Origin: an uncultured Spirochaetales bacterium
GTDB taxonomy: Bacteria > Spirochaetota > Spirochaetia > Sphaerochaetales > Sphaerochaetaceae
Assembly (NCBI GenBank): GCA_902797395.1
Contig: CADBSO010000126.1
Location: forward strand, 1 to 32,688
Length of the DNA: 32,688 nt
Reading direction: 5' to 3'
The notes beneath the pieces were generated by a model that did no database searches, was not told the DNA's origin, and saw nothing but the letters and a program-made list of their open reading frames with translations. Shown here one piece after another: positions 19,004 to 27,046 of this stretch (the stretch's first letter is position 1; every line of letters begins with the position of its first letter). The translations under genes and the position numbers were made by a program.

Positions 19004-19530
19004 TATTTGCAAAAAACTTCCCGGAGCCCTTCATTATCCATGAAAACATACCCGCCGCCAGGATAATATGTCAAGCATATGATTGCTGCGGTTACGATCG
19101 CTGCAAGCGCAATCCAAGCCGAAAAGAATCTCCTCGACCAGCCTTTTTGCGCAAAATCAAACGCCATGACAGCCAAAGCAACCATCGTAGAAACATAGAT
19201 GATGATATCCAGAAGCAAAATGGAAAATCCGAAATACGACTGGTAAACGGAAAATGCGCCCAGTTGCACAAGCATGGCCATAATACCGCACACAACAAAT
19301 GCGGCCAAATAGGCTCGGTTCTTTTCCCTATGACCCTGGACTATTCCGGCCGCAAGGAATGGATACCAAATCATCTTCATGTGCTCCCAGCAGGTCTCGT
19401 TCGCAGGGAATATGCTCCCAAGCGCTACCGTAACCGGTCCCGAAGGAAACATCTCCAAAACAAAATGCATGCATGCGCCAATCACGACCATCAAAATAAT
19501 AGTCACATTTTTTTCTTTCTTGCTTATCAC
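19003..19530 (-). CDS. DUF6512-like integral membrane protein
   Basis: 175 residues with five or so hydrophobic helices. The segment GSIFPANETCWEHMKMIWYP matches the conserved S/P-V/A-NE-WEH-K pattern of DUF6512 proteins of unknown function. It starts with GTG at 19530, supported by GAGGG six nt upstream. The TAA stop coincides with the IS5 end: its last base comes from the element, but the sequence rebuilt without the element also gives TAA, so the protein is not truncated. Confidence 0.7.
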   Translation of the reverse strand: MISKKEKNVTIILMVVIGACMHFVLEMFPSGPVTVALGSIFPANETCWEHMKMIWYPFLAAGIVQGHREKNRAYLAAFVVCGIMAMLVQLGAFSVYQSYFGFSILLLDIIIYVSTMVALAVMAFDFAQKGWSRRFFSAWIALAAIVTAAIICLTYYPGGGYVFMDNEGLREVFCK

Positions 19531-19641
19531 CGAGCACCCTCTCTCACAATATCATTATCATTGATACGATAATAATGAAAGAACATATTCTTTTCAAATT
19601 GCTTTTCATATTAAGCGCGCTTCTTGGAATCTCAAATCCGA

Positions 19642-19670
19642 TTGACATTCAGTTGCCATGCCCCTATCAT
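19642..19670 (+). promoter_or_regulatory. Promoter of the WYL regulator gene
   Basis: TTGACA (19642-19647), a 17-nt spacer and TATCAT (19665-19670) form a near-consensus housekeeping promoter. The start site would be at about 19677 with a short leader holding GAGGT before the ATG at 19690. An ATTATC/GATAAT inverted repeat just upstream (about 19552-19574) could be an operator between the divergent genes. Confidence 0.6.
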
Positions 19671-19689
19671 ATGATGCTAGAGGTATTTT

Positions 19690-20679
19690 ATGAAAAAGCC
19701 AAACAACAAAAACATCAACAATCCGCTTCTAAGGCGAGTGCTGAAAATACACAACATGATAAAAAACGGAAAATATCCCAATTGCACGGATTTTTCCAAA
19801 GCAAACGAAATGTCATTGGCTACGACATACAGGGATTTGGATGTTTTAAAGCTCACGCTCCAAGCTCCGGTAAAGTTTGACACTTCCAAAAACGGCTATT
19901 ATTACTACGAGGATTATCAGCTTCCATTTGCAGGAATAAACGATGCCGACTGCGAATCCCTGCTCGGAGCCAAGATGCTTCTGGAATGTTGGAAAGGCAC
20001 GCCAATATATGAAAACCTGTCACAAACCATAATAACGATATTGCACCCTGATGACAGCAAATCATCAAACCTGCTCGATCGTTTCGCCATAGCGCCACGA
20101 CAGAAAGCCCAAGTGAATCGAACGATATGGAATGCGGTCATCGAAGCAATGAAAGAAAACAATGTGCTGGAATTCGATTATAAGGGCAGGAAAGACGATG
20201 AATACAGACGCCGTATAATACATCCATACCAGCTTGTATTCGATCAGGGAAGCATATTCGTCTGGGGGTTCGACCCAAGCAAGAACGATTGCAGGACTTT
20301 TCTTTTCCAAAGAATCAAAAACATAAGGATTACCGATGAAGCATTTGAGCTCCCGAAAGACTGCAAATACGAAAACAGACTCGGCGGGAGCAGATTCGGA
20401 GCGTTTTATACTCCTGAACTTGAGAAATTCAAACTGGAATTCTATGGATCGGCCAGAACCCTTGTCCAAGAATCAACATACGCTGATGACCAAATCGTAA
20501 CCGAAGATGAGGAACGCAATTGCACTATTCTCGAATTCACCTCAGCCCAATGGGAACGCATCATGACATGGCTGCTGTCGCTGGGAGCCGAAGCAAGGCC
20601 AATCGAACCTGAATGGCTTGTCAACGAATGGAAAGGCGCGATAGACAACATGCACCACCTCGCATTCCCCGAAAGCTAG
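19690..20679 (+). CDS. WYL-domain transcriptional regulator (N-terminal winged helix)
   Basis: 329 residues. The N-terminal 70 residues form a winged helix-turn-helix (MSLATTYRDLDVLK). The middle carries a WYL domain: VLEFDYKGR, then RIIHPYQLVFDQGSIFVWGF and RTFLFQRIKNI. A WCX-like C-terminal extension follows. WYL proteins are DNA-binding sensors, several of which control phage-defence or DNA/RNA-damage genes; the ligand is usually a nucleic acid or nucleotide. SD GAGGT precedes the start. It converges on kptA, whose cluster it may regulate; that link is inferred from position only. Confidence 0.85.
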   Translation: MKKPNNKNINNPLLRRVLKIHNMIKNGKYPNCTDFSKANEMSLATTYRDLDVLKLTLQAPVKFDTSKNGYYYYEDYQLPFAGINDADCESLLGAKMLLECWKGTPIYENLSQTIITILHPDDSKSSNLLDRFAIAPRQKAQVNRTIWNAVIEAMKENNVLEFDYKGRKDDEYRRRIIHPYQLVFDQGSIFVWGFDPSKNDCRTFLFQRIKNIRITDEAFELPKDCKYENRLGGSRFGAFYTPELEKFKLEFYGSARTLVQESTYADDQIVTEDEERNCTILEFTSAQWERIMTWLLSLGAEARPIEPEWLVNEWKGAIDNMHHLAFPES

Positions 20680-20768
20680 CAAACAATCCCCATTGCAAAC
20701 CTGCGCCATCCAAACAACAGGTTTTCACAAGTGCCATCATAAAAGCCGCATGGCGATTCAAGAGACAA

Positions 20769-20800
20769 GGCGGCGCAGAAAAACTATCAGCTGCACCGCC
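20769..20800. terminator. Putative terminator after the WYL regulator gene
   Basis: GGCGGCGCAG (20769-20778) pairs with CTGCACCGCC (20791-20800), 9 of 10 positions, loop 12 nt. A pyrimidine-rich tract with TTTT follows on the plus strand. It lies about 90 nt downstream of the regulator stop. Confidence 0.5.
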
Positions 20801-20820
20801 CCTTCTCTTTTCTTTCCCCC

Positions 20821-20983
20821 GGAGGTCGCCCTGGAATTATTCTCAAAGCGATGCGAAGCGATTTCAGATCAGGATGCCGTTCGAGGAAATCGGCAATACT
20901 TTATGTATTGCCGCATTTGCAAGAACCGCATAATGATTCGAAAGGGCAAGCAGCGCGAAGAAAAGAATTCCAGGGCGACCTCC
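20821..20983. repeat. Palindromic repeat element, copy A (divergent)
   Basis: 163 bp bounded by perfect 18-bp inverted repeats: GGAGGTCGCCCTGGAATT (20821-20838) and its complement at 20966-20983. Inside are motifs shared with the other four copies: GATGCGAAG, ATCAGG, TTCGAG-AAA, GATTCGAAAG-GCAAGCAGC. The central hairpin is CGGCAATAC (20891-20899), TTTAT, GTATTGCCG (20905-20913). The ends differ in sequence from the other copies yet still pair perfectly. It directly follows the 3' end of kptA. Confidence 0.8.
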
Positions 20984-20986
20984 AAC

Positions 20987-21529
20987 TCACAAACACCTCA
21001 AGTATTCCACTGGCACGAACTTCGTCAGCCAAACGCCGTTTTCCGACTTGAAAAAAGGAATGCCATCAGCGCTCATTCGCCTTGAATCAACCAGAAAAAC
21101 AACGGGCTTGCCATGACGCGCACCCACTTTCAGCGCAGTCTCCTTATCTGGTGACAAATGAACATAAAGCCTTGATCCCGGCAAGAGGCCTTGTTTGAAA
21201 ATCGACGCGACGGATTTCGATGCAGTTCCATGGTAAAGGAAATCAGGTGGAGAAAGCTCTTTCAACTCCACATCCACATTTACCGAATGGCCCTGATTAG
21301 CCCTTATCTTCGTCTTGTCATCATTGAACGAATAACGCCGCTTGTCATTCGTGCGCACGATTTCATCAAGCTCCTCGAAGGTTATGCTGCGTGTTCTGCT
21401 GATGCCATCCAAAAGCTCCTTGACACTAGCCCACCCATGTTCATCAAGCGTGATCCCTATTGTCTCCGGCTTATGCCTCAATATCAATGAAATGTATTTT
21501 CCAAGCGACTTCTTCCTCTCTTCCGTCAT
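20987..21529 (-). CDS. kptA: RNA 2'-phosphotransferase KptA/Tpt1
   Basis: 180 residues, the usual family length. Motifs: LILRHKPE (15-22, catalytic Arg-His), RYSF (65-68), IRANQGHS (75-82), FLYHGT (97-102) and LYVHLSPD (121-128). The enzyme moves an internal 2'-phosphate from RNA to NAD, giving ADP-ribose cyclic phosphate; in eukaryotes this is the last step of tRNA splicing. Its bacterial substrate is not settled. AGGAG precedes the start. The gene begins 14 nt after the AAA ATPase gene, so the two form an operon. rtcB, a second RNA-repair enzyme, is a few genes upstream on the same strand. Confidence 0.93.
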   Translation of the reverse strand: MTEERKKSLGKYISLILRHKPETIGITLDEHGWASVKELLDGISRTRSITFEELDEIVRTNDKRRYSFNDDKTKIRANQGHSVNVDVELKELSPPDFLYHGTASKSVASIFKQGLLPGSRLYVHLSPDKETALKVGARHGKPVVFLVDSRRMSADGIPFFKSENGVWLTKFVPVEYLRCL

Positions 21530-21543
21530 TTTCGCTCTTGCTC

Positions 21544-22434
21544 CTATTTGTCAATTTCCTTTTCAAAGTAATCCCCGTATGCCTTGAAAAGCCTGTATAA
21601 TATCTGCATATTGCGCAGCTCTGCAAAGTGCATTTTCCTAACGCTGTCAGATTCCAAATTATATATTGTCGCACCATGGCAGCTAAGCAAAACAGGCGAA
21701 TGAGAAGCTATGATGAATTGGCAATCCTCGGAAGCCTTGCCCTCTATCATTTCCAAAAGCTCCAATTGAAAGGAAATCGACAAGCAATTTTCCGGTTCAT
21801 CAAGCAAAAACAGACCGCCTTTTGAAAATTTCTCAGCGAAGTATGACAGCGCGGTCTCACCATTGGATTGCATCGCCTGCTTGCGCTTCGCATAAGTATC
21901 GCAAAATTTCCGATACGTCATCTTATGGGAATCATATATGAACATGAATCTATCCCAATCATCCTCGCTGCATATTCGCCTAGGTGTTTTCTTATACTTA
22001 AGCTCTCTTTTCTTATCCCTCACATCCCTTATGTCCTTTTCCGCAATCCTGTTCTTTTCCGCTCGTTCGGAAATCCGACCGAACACATCGTTGCTTTTTA
22101 TAGTCGAACATGCAAATGTCTCGAATACTTTATCAATCCTCATTTCGCTTACGCAATCGTCATGCGGATTCACAGTTACTTCAGGACCGCAATAATATGT
22201 ATCCGCAAAGAAATCGCCGCTGAACTCCCTCTTGCTTTTCAGCTTGTCTGAGAGCAAATCAAGCAAAGTTGTTTTTCCAGACGCATTTTCACCGTACAAA
22301 AAAGTTATATCATCGAATTCCAAATGCAGGGGAAACAATCCAAGCGAATAAGGCCATGGCACATCCCTGTTGAAATTATAAAAACCAGCTCCGTATTCCT
22401 TGTTTTCATAATACGCCGAATCAACAAATATCAT
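21544..22434 (-). CDS. AAA family ATPase (SMC/ABC-like, AAA_21/AAA_23 type)
   Basis: 296 residues from the ATG at 22434, chosen because AAGGAG lies 6 nt upstream; a start seven codons earlier lacks a site. Walker A is GENASGKTTLLD, an ABC-like signature is SNGETALSYF, Walker B is LFLLDEPENCLS and the His switch is FIIASHSP. There is only a short helical insert, not a long coiled coil. Such stand-alone ATPases often drive an effector encoded beside them; here kptA follows after 14 nt, so an ATPase-KptA pair is a reasonable inference. Palindrome copy B lies upstream. Confidence 0.82.
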   Translation of the reverse strand: MIFVDSAYYENKEYGAGFYNFNRDVPWPYSLGLFPLHLEFDDITFLYGENASGKTTLLDLLSDKLKSKREFSGDFFADTYYCGPEVTVNPHDDCVSEMRIDKVFETFACSTIKSNDVFGRISERAEKNRIAEKDIRDVRDKKRELKYKKTPRRICSEDDWDRFMFIYDSHKMTYRKFCDTYAKRKQAMQSNGETALSYFAEKFSKGGLFLLDEPENCLSISFQLELLEMIEGKASEDCQFIIASHSPVLLSCHGATIYNLESDSVRKMHFAELRNMQILYRLFKAYGDYFEKEIDK

Positions 22435-22552
22435 ATCGCACTCCTTGCAACGCAAGCCTGATCAATGCGACAGGCCCTAATCTTTCTTGCAATCTATTAT
22501 GCGACATGACGTCTGTCATATGACGATATAGGGTAGCATCATGCAGATTTCC

Positions 22553-22727
22553 GAGGTTTTTTCAAAACTCATTTCAAAATGATGCGAAGTCTATTTTGAA
22601 TCAGAGCATTCTTCGAAAAAACCGCGAATACTGTATGCATATGCGAGTTTTCAAGAAGAATCCGTTGGATTTATGCTCTGGTTCGAAAGAGCAAGCAGCA
22701 TGAAAGGAGGAGTTTTGAAAAAACCTC
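22553..22727. repeat. Palindromic repeat element, copy B
   Basis: 175 bp bounded by perfect 18-bp inverted repeats GAGGTTTTTTCAAAACTC (22553-22570) and its complement (22710-22727), flanked by TTCC on both sides. Inner arms TTTTGAATCAGAGCAT and ATGCTCTGGTTCGAAA pair with a few wobble positions. A central AATAC-TGTAT hairpin lies at about 22627-22641. It sits between the 69-aa gene and the AAA ATPase gene, so it would be transcribed if the cluster is one operon. Confidence 0.85.
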
Positions 22728-22737
22728 TTCCCCTGGA

Positions 22738-22947
22738 TCAATATTCGGATTCCATCAGGCTGGAAATCGATTCAAAGTGGGCATACGCCTCATCCTTGTC
22801 CTTGCATGCTATGAATACGGGATATGGCCTGTCCGCATAAACCTCCAAGCCCCACTTGCCTGTTCTCTCATCATGATGCACCCTCACAGCCATGACATCA
22901 TCCATCTTCAAAGCGAAATCCGATGTCTTGTATAACAATTCAGCCAT
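22738..22947 (-). CDS. Small hypothetical protein, 69 aa
   Basis: The ATG at 22947 follows a strong GGGGAGGAG site about 6 nt upstream, which decides against the longer upstream frame. The product is acidic (DDVMAVRVHHDERTGKWGLE then VYADRPYPVF) and reads as a small alpha/beta domain. It is not recognised. It lies 109 nt downstream of the 452-aa gene on the same strand and ends 10 nt before palindrome copy B. Confidence 0.65.
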   Translation of the reverse strand: MAELLYKTSDFALKMDDVMAVRVHHDERTGKWGLEVYADRPYPVFIACKDKDEAYAHFESISSLMESEY

Positions 22948-23056
22948 ATCAAACTCCTCCCCAATGCAAAATGCAGAGCCTTGCGCCGAATCGAATCTTC
23001 CGACTCGAAACGCGCGCCGCCGCCGCGTCTCCTGCCACAAAGCCCCTTCCTGCCAA

Positions 23057-24415
23057 TCAGCTTTTCACACGTTCTGCGGCCCTATACTCGTCCGTCAGAT
23101 GATTAAGTATTTTAGCACACTCGTCGAATCTGGAAAACCTGCTCTTGTCCTCGGAATAACTCGGCGGCTCCAGATCCTTCTCAAAATCAAATCCGTCAAA
23201 CCAATAATCGCTTCCAATGCCGATTTTGCCGTCCAGCATGTCACACAATCCGGGAAACAAAGAATCCAGCTCGCTTCTGTTCCTTTTGAGAAAATCAAAC
23301 GAGCCGGAATAAATCATATCGACTCGCTTCAAATAATCAGCAGGCGTCCGAATGTCATTCGGCAGCCTGGCATCCGAATACATCTCGCAAGGGATGAACT
23401 TCTTCAACATGAACTTATCATAGAAAATATATTCGAACATCCACGATAACGAAACGCAAGCATGAATAGGACGCCCATCGAACTTGAAAACCTCATCAAA
23501 ATCCGAATTGAAGACAACGACTTTTACGCTGTCGATTCCTCCGAATTTTCTTCCGGCCTGATAAGCATTGGAATAATAAATGCCCCGCAGCAAACACAAG
23601 GCGCTCATAAGCCCCTTCAAAGCATGCTTTCCGGACAAGTCTATAATGCGAAGACCGTTTTGCGTCCAGTCGCTATTGTATGGGCTGATTCCTCCGGCAA
23701 TTCTGCTGAATGCCTTTCCGTACCCTTCCGTATCCTCAAACATGTAATCCATGCTTTCATGACTATCAAATTCACGGTCATAAACCTCAGCATATATGCC
23801 GTCATCATAAACAACCTCATACCATGCATCAACATCAGGATTGACTCTAGTGGCGAACATTTCCTCGCACGGAAGCTCAGGAGCGTCATAAAAATGAATT
23901 TTCCCATCAAGAACCAGCCTATCACGACCGGATATGGCCTCATAGATCCTTCCTATCAGATCAAAGCCTTCAGGGTCAGGCTTGCCAAGCCTATCCCTTT
24001 TTTCAAAAATACCGGCAATCACCTTTGAAACTTCCATACCCGACTGCCGCAAACCCGAACCGCACAATTCCACAAATTCGTCGAGAGCCGCAATCTCCCC
24101 ATCGCTCAAGCCAGCGCCTTTGCCAAGCATCACGAGTTTATCAGGAAACGATTCCGGCCGCTCAGCCTCATAGCAATCCTTGGCTATCTTGCAAACAGAA
24201 GGCCATTTAAGAAAAAGCAAAACGAGTTTCTCCTTCAAAGCATCATACTCCATTTGCTCAAGAAAAATGTTGTAGAATTCCCGTTTGAGTCCTGCTGATG
24301 CCTTGCTTTCCAATATCGCCCTCGAATGATACAAAAACGGATTAGACAAAAACAATGCCCAATCATCGATATCTGTTACCATGTCGTTAAAAGCCGAAGC
24401 TTCCTCTTCAGTCAT
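23057..24415 (-). CDS. Hypothetical protein, 452 aa
   Basis: A long acidic protein that I do not recognise. There is no signal peptide, membrane segment or nucleotide-binding loop. The N-terminal 150 residues look helical. The middle (KIHFYDAPELPCEEMFATRV and later WYEVVYDDGIYAEVYDRE) is richer in beta structure and aromatic residues, and the C-terminus is helical and charged. AAGGGGA lies about 8 nt before the ATG. Palindrome copy C ends 12 nt upstream of the start, so the element forms the 5' leader. Its place between RNA-repair genes makes it a candidate accessory or effector protein. Confidence 0.7.
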   Translation of the reverse strand: MTEEEASAFNDMVTDIDDWALFLSNPFLYHSRAILESKASAGLKREFYNIFLEQMEYDALKEKLVLLFLKWPSVCKIAKDCYEAERPESFPDKLVMLGKGAGLSDGEIAALDEFVELCGSGLRQSGMEVSKVIAGIFEKRDRLGKPDPEGFDLIGRIYEAISGRDRLVLDGKIHFYDAPELPCEEMFATRVNPDVDAWYEVVYDDGIYAEVYDREFDSHESMDYMFEDTEGYGKAFSRIAGGISPYNSDWTQNGLRIIDLSGKHALKGLMSALCLLRGIYYSNAYQAGRKFGGIDSVKVVVFNSDFDEVFKFDGRPIHACVSLSWMFEYIFYDKFMLKKFIPCEMYSDARLPNDIRTPADYLKRVDMIYSGSFDFLKRNRSELDSLFPGLCDMLDGKIGIGSDYWFDGFDFEKDLEPPSYSEDKSRFSRFDECAKILNHLTDEYRAAERVKS

Positions 24416-24427
24416 AAAATTCCCCTT

Positions 24428-24600
24428 GAGGTTTTTTCAAAACTCATTTCAAAATGATGCGAAACCTATTTTGAATCAGGGCATTCTTCGAAAAAACGCA
24501 AATACTGTATGTATTTGGGGTTTTTGAGAAGAATCCGTCAGATTTATGCCATGGTTCAAAAGAGCGAGCAGCGTGACGGAAGAAGTTTTGAAAAAACCTC
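24428..24600. repeat. Palindromic repeat element, copy C
   Basis: 173 bp, same orientation as copy B. Ends GAGGTTTTTTCAAAACT and complement; CCCCTT occurs immediately on both sides (24422-24427, 24601-24606), a possible target duplication. The central hairpin CAAATAC (24499-24505), TGTAT, GTATTTG (24511-24517) is extended by A-rich and T-rich arms. It fills the space between the LRR gene and the 452-aa gene. Confidence 0.85.
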
Positions 24601-24604
24601 CCCC

Positions 24605-25288
24605 TTATATATGCCATTCGACTTCACATTTGCTTGAAATCACAAACCTTCCTCTGAATCTGCGATGAATCCTGAGATGCTTCAGGTTCTTGCAATCCAA
24701 AAGAGCGCCCTCTCCTATGCGCTGCACGCTATCAGGCATCTCAAGCGATTCCAGACACCTGCAATTCCTGAATGCCCTCGACCCTATCTCGATCAAGGAC
24801 CGGGGAAGAACCAGCGAAGCGATCTTCTGACAGTTGCAAAACGCTTCTGTGCCAATCCTGACAACAGAACCAGGAATCCTAATTGATTCGAAGAACACGC
24901 TCGCCTCAAAAGCGCTGTCTCCGATTTCAGTCGCAAAATCGGGAATCCCAAACGATTTTCCTTTCAAAGCGCGAGGCTGTGTGGCAAAACTCAATTCGGT
25001 TCCGATCTGACAGCCGTTCTTGTCAAACAGTCTCCTATAAAGCGCGCCGTCCTGAAAGAAAAACCATTTGTTTTCGGGATCCACAACAATATCTTCAAGC
25101 GCATAGCAATGATAAAACACATCCCCGCCGCCTTCCAGCCGCTCCAATGATTTGGGAAATCTGACCGTTTTCAAAGCCGCGCACCAGCAGAGACCATGCG
25201 TTCCTATTGCCTCGACCCCTTCCGGAATCGCCACATCAACCAAGGTTTTCTTATCGTTCCAATTGATATCAAGACGAAAATCATCCAT
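24605..25288 (-). CDS. BspA-like leucine-rich repeat protein (LRR_5)
   Basis: 227 residues with about five repeats of the BspA pattern, for example TVRFPKSLERL, SIRIPGSVVRIGTEAFCNC, SLVLPRSLIEIGSRAFRNC and SLEMPDSVQRIGEGALLDC. No signal peptide is present, so unlike many BspA proteins it should stay in the cytoplasm and act as a protein-binding scaffold. GGAGGG lies about 5 nt before the ATG. The stop is followed after 4 nt by palindrome copy C. Same strand as rtcB, with 134 nt between. Confidence 0.85.
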   Translation of the reverse strand: MDDFRLDINWNDKKTLVDVAIPEGVEAIGTHGLCWCAALKTVRFPKSLERLEGGGDVFYHCYALEDIVVDPENKWFFFQDGALYRRLFDKNGCQIGTELSFATQPRALKGKSFGIPDFATEIGDSAFEASVFFESIRIPGSVVRIGTEAFCNCQKIASLVLPRSLIEIGSRAFRNCRCLESLEMPDSVQRIGEGALLDCKNLKHLRIHRRFRGRFVISSKCEVEWHI

Positions 25289-25391
25289 TCGCGCCCTCCA
25301 TCCAACATGCCCTCAAACTTCTTGCATATTACATGTCTTTCAAATCATATTATACGCCAACACATGTATCATATGAAGACACAACATCAAA

Positions 25392-25421
25392 AGGGCACTC
25401 CTAAAGGGCTCTTCTAAAAAC
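25392..25421. repeat. Two tandem relics of IS5-type element ends
   Basis: AGGGCACTCCTA (25392-25403) and AGGGCTCTTCTAAAAAC (25405-25421) each resemble the terminal repeat AGGGCACTTCTA of the IS5-family element at 17767-19003. The second also shares the AAAAAC that follows the repeat at that element's right end. They lie in the gap just downstream of rtcB without any transposase sequence. Confidence 0.5.
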
Positions 25422-25422
25422 A

Positions 25423-26694
25423 TCACAACCCTTTGAAATTGTATACAGGTTTCAACCTTCTGACAATATCAACCGCGCTGCTGATGTGCGGCAGGATCAT
25501 ATCTATGGACTTATAGGCCATAGGCGACTCATCAATTCTCTTGTCATCTACGCAAGATGACCATATGCCATCCATTGAGCTTTTGAAATCATCAAGGCTT
25601 ATCCTTTCCCTGGATTCGGTTCGGCTCATTATCCGCCCCGCCCCATGAGGCGCGGAAAAGTTGTATTCGGCATTCCCCCTGCCCGCGCAAATCAAAGAGC
25701 CATCTCGCATGTTTATCGGTATGAGAATCTTCTCGCCCTCTCTCGCGCTCACCGCTCCCTTGCGCAATATCATGCTTTCGGTATCTATGTAATTATGAAC
25801 CGTCTCCCAAGTCTCCAAGGAATTGAAATCCTTTGCAATCTCAACATCAACGCTTTTTCTGAGCAATCCGTAAAGCCTTGAAGCCAGTTCCAGCCTATTT
25901 GCCTTGGCAAAAGCCGCACATATCCGCATGTCATTAATATAATCGTCAAATGCATCACCCTCCAAATATGCCAGATCGCGCGGAACCATGTTTCTGGATT
26001 CCTTGAATTGCTTTTTCAACTTGCCGAGGACGCCTTGTATCTCGGATCTTCTGCCCTGCGCCTTGTATTCCGATATGATTACATTCGCCTGTTCAAGATA
26101 TGCGCTGTAGTCATGATTGCAATATTTGTCCGCCAAATCCTGATGATGCTGCGCCACCTGAAGACCCAGATTCCTGCTTCCAGTATGTATGGCGAAATAC
26201 AACCTGCCGTCCTCATCCTCATCCATTTCTATGAAGTGATTTCCACCGCCCAAAGAAGGAATCGCATTGCGTATCTGCCTGTCGCGAACCGGAATGCTTC
26301 TAGCGCAAGTCAATCCGCCGAGCATCTTGTCGATTCCGGGGTAGCATTCATAATTGACATTATGGCCTATGGGAACTTTCGCGCTTATGAAAGCATCGAG
26401 ACGCTCGAAATCCACATTCTCCTTCCTCAGATCCCGAGGCAATTCCACGACCCTCACGCCGCAATTTATATCGACACCAACCAGATTCGGACAAACCCTG
26501 CGATTTTTAAGCGTCATTGTCGTCCCTATCACGCAACCGGCCCCGGCATGACAATCAGGCATGATAGCAATATCCTCGCCCTCTGTGAACTTCTGATCCG
26601 CCAGCGTTTGCAATTGCTCCAGACACGAATCCTCCAAAGACTCCTTGTTCTGAAAAACCCTTATGGTGTTATACTCGCCTTTCAACTCAAACAT
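25423..26694 (-). CDS. rtcB: RNA-splicing ligase RtcB
   Basis: 423 residues. The Mn/GTP active site is visible: MPDCHAGAG (45-53), GVDINCG (73-79, with Asp75 and Cys78), GGGNHFIE (149-156), HTGSRNLG (170-177), and the guanylated His350 in PHGAGRIMSR. RtcB joins RNA 3'-phosphate or 2',3'-cyclic phosphate ends to 5'-hydroxyl ends with GTP, repairing cleaved tRNA or rRNA. GGAGGT just before the ATG supports the start. Palindrome copy D lies 24 nt upstream and a WYL regulator gene diverges beyond it, a plausible controller; this is inference from position. Confidence 0.95.
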   Translation of the reverse strand: MFELKGEYNTIRVFQNKESLEDSCLEQLQTLADQKFTEGEDIAIMPDCHAGAGCVIGTTMTLKNRRVCPNLVGVDINCGVRVVELPRDLRKENVDFERLDAFISAKVPIGHNVNYECYPGIDKMLGGLTCARSIPVRDRQIRNAIPSLGGGNHFIEMDEDEDGRLYFAIHTGSRNLGLQVAQHHQDLADKYCNHDYSAYLEQANVIISEYKAQGRRSEIQGVLGKLKKQFKESRNMVPRDLAYLEGDAFDDYINDMRICAAFAKANRLELASRLYGLLRKSVDVEIAKDFNSLETWETVHNYIDTESMILRKGAVSAREGEKILIPINMRDGSLICAGRGNAEYNFSAPHGAGRIMSRTESRERISLDDFKSSMDGIWSSCVDDKRIDESPMAYKSIDMILPHISSAVDIVRRLKPVYNFKGL

Positions 26695-26718
26695 GCCGCA
26701 CCTCCAAATGCTTCAGAA

Positions 26719-26894
26719 GAGGTTTTTTCAAAACTCCTTCCTTCATGCTGCTCGCTCTTCCGAATCAGGGCGTAAATCCCATGGATTCCCCTCAAAAACG
26801 CGACAAATACATACAGTATTTGCGGTTTTTTCAGAGAACGCCCTGAATCGGAATAGTCTTCGCACCATTTTGAAATTAGTTTTGAAAAAACCTC
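26719..26894. repeat. Palindromic repeat element, copy D (inverted orientation)
   Basis: 176 bp, opposite orientation to copies B and C. Ends GAGGTTTTTTCAAAACT and complement, 17 bp perfect. Inner arms TTCCGAATCAGGGCGT and ACGCCCTGAATCGGAA pair at 15 of 16 positions, though their sequence differs from the equivalents in the other copies. The central hairpin is CAAATAC (26804-26810), ATACA, GTATTTG (26816-26822). It fills most of the rtcB/WYL divergent region. Confidence 0.85.
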
Positions 26895-26968
26895 CGGAAT
26901 AATAATAGAAAAAATTTCCATTTCATAAAATTGGCAATTCTTCCAAATAAATGACCATCTTAAATTTC

Positions 26969-26998
26969 TTGCATTTCAATGAAATATCAGATTATAAT
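26969..26998 (+). promoter_or_regulatory. Promoter of the second WYL regulator gene
   Basis: TTGCAT (26969-26974), an 18-nt spacer and a perfect TATAAT (26993-26998). The start site would be near 27005, about 40 nt before the ATG. Confidence 0.6.
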
Positions 26999-27046
26999 AG
27001 TTTCATATTCAAATATTCCGACCACTTTTAATGGACTTTAGTTGAA

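Noticed and set aside
22680-22700. tRNA T-arm-like GGTTCGAA inside the palindromic repeats
   Set aside because: No acceptor, D or anticodon arms can be built around it, and the motif is not preserved in copies C and D; it is part of the paired inner arm.
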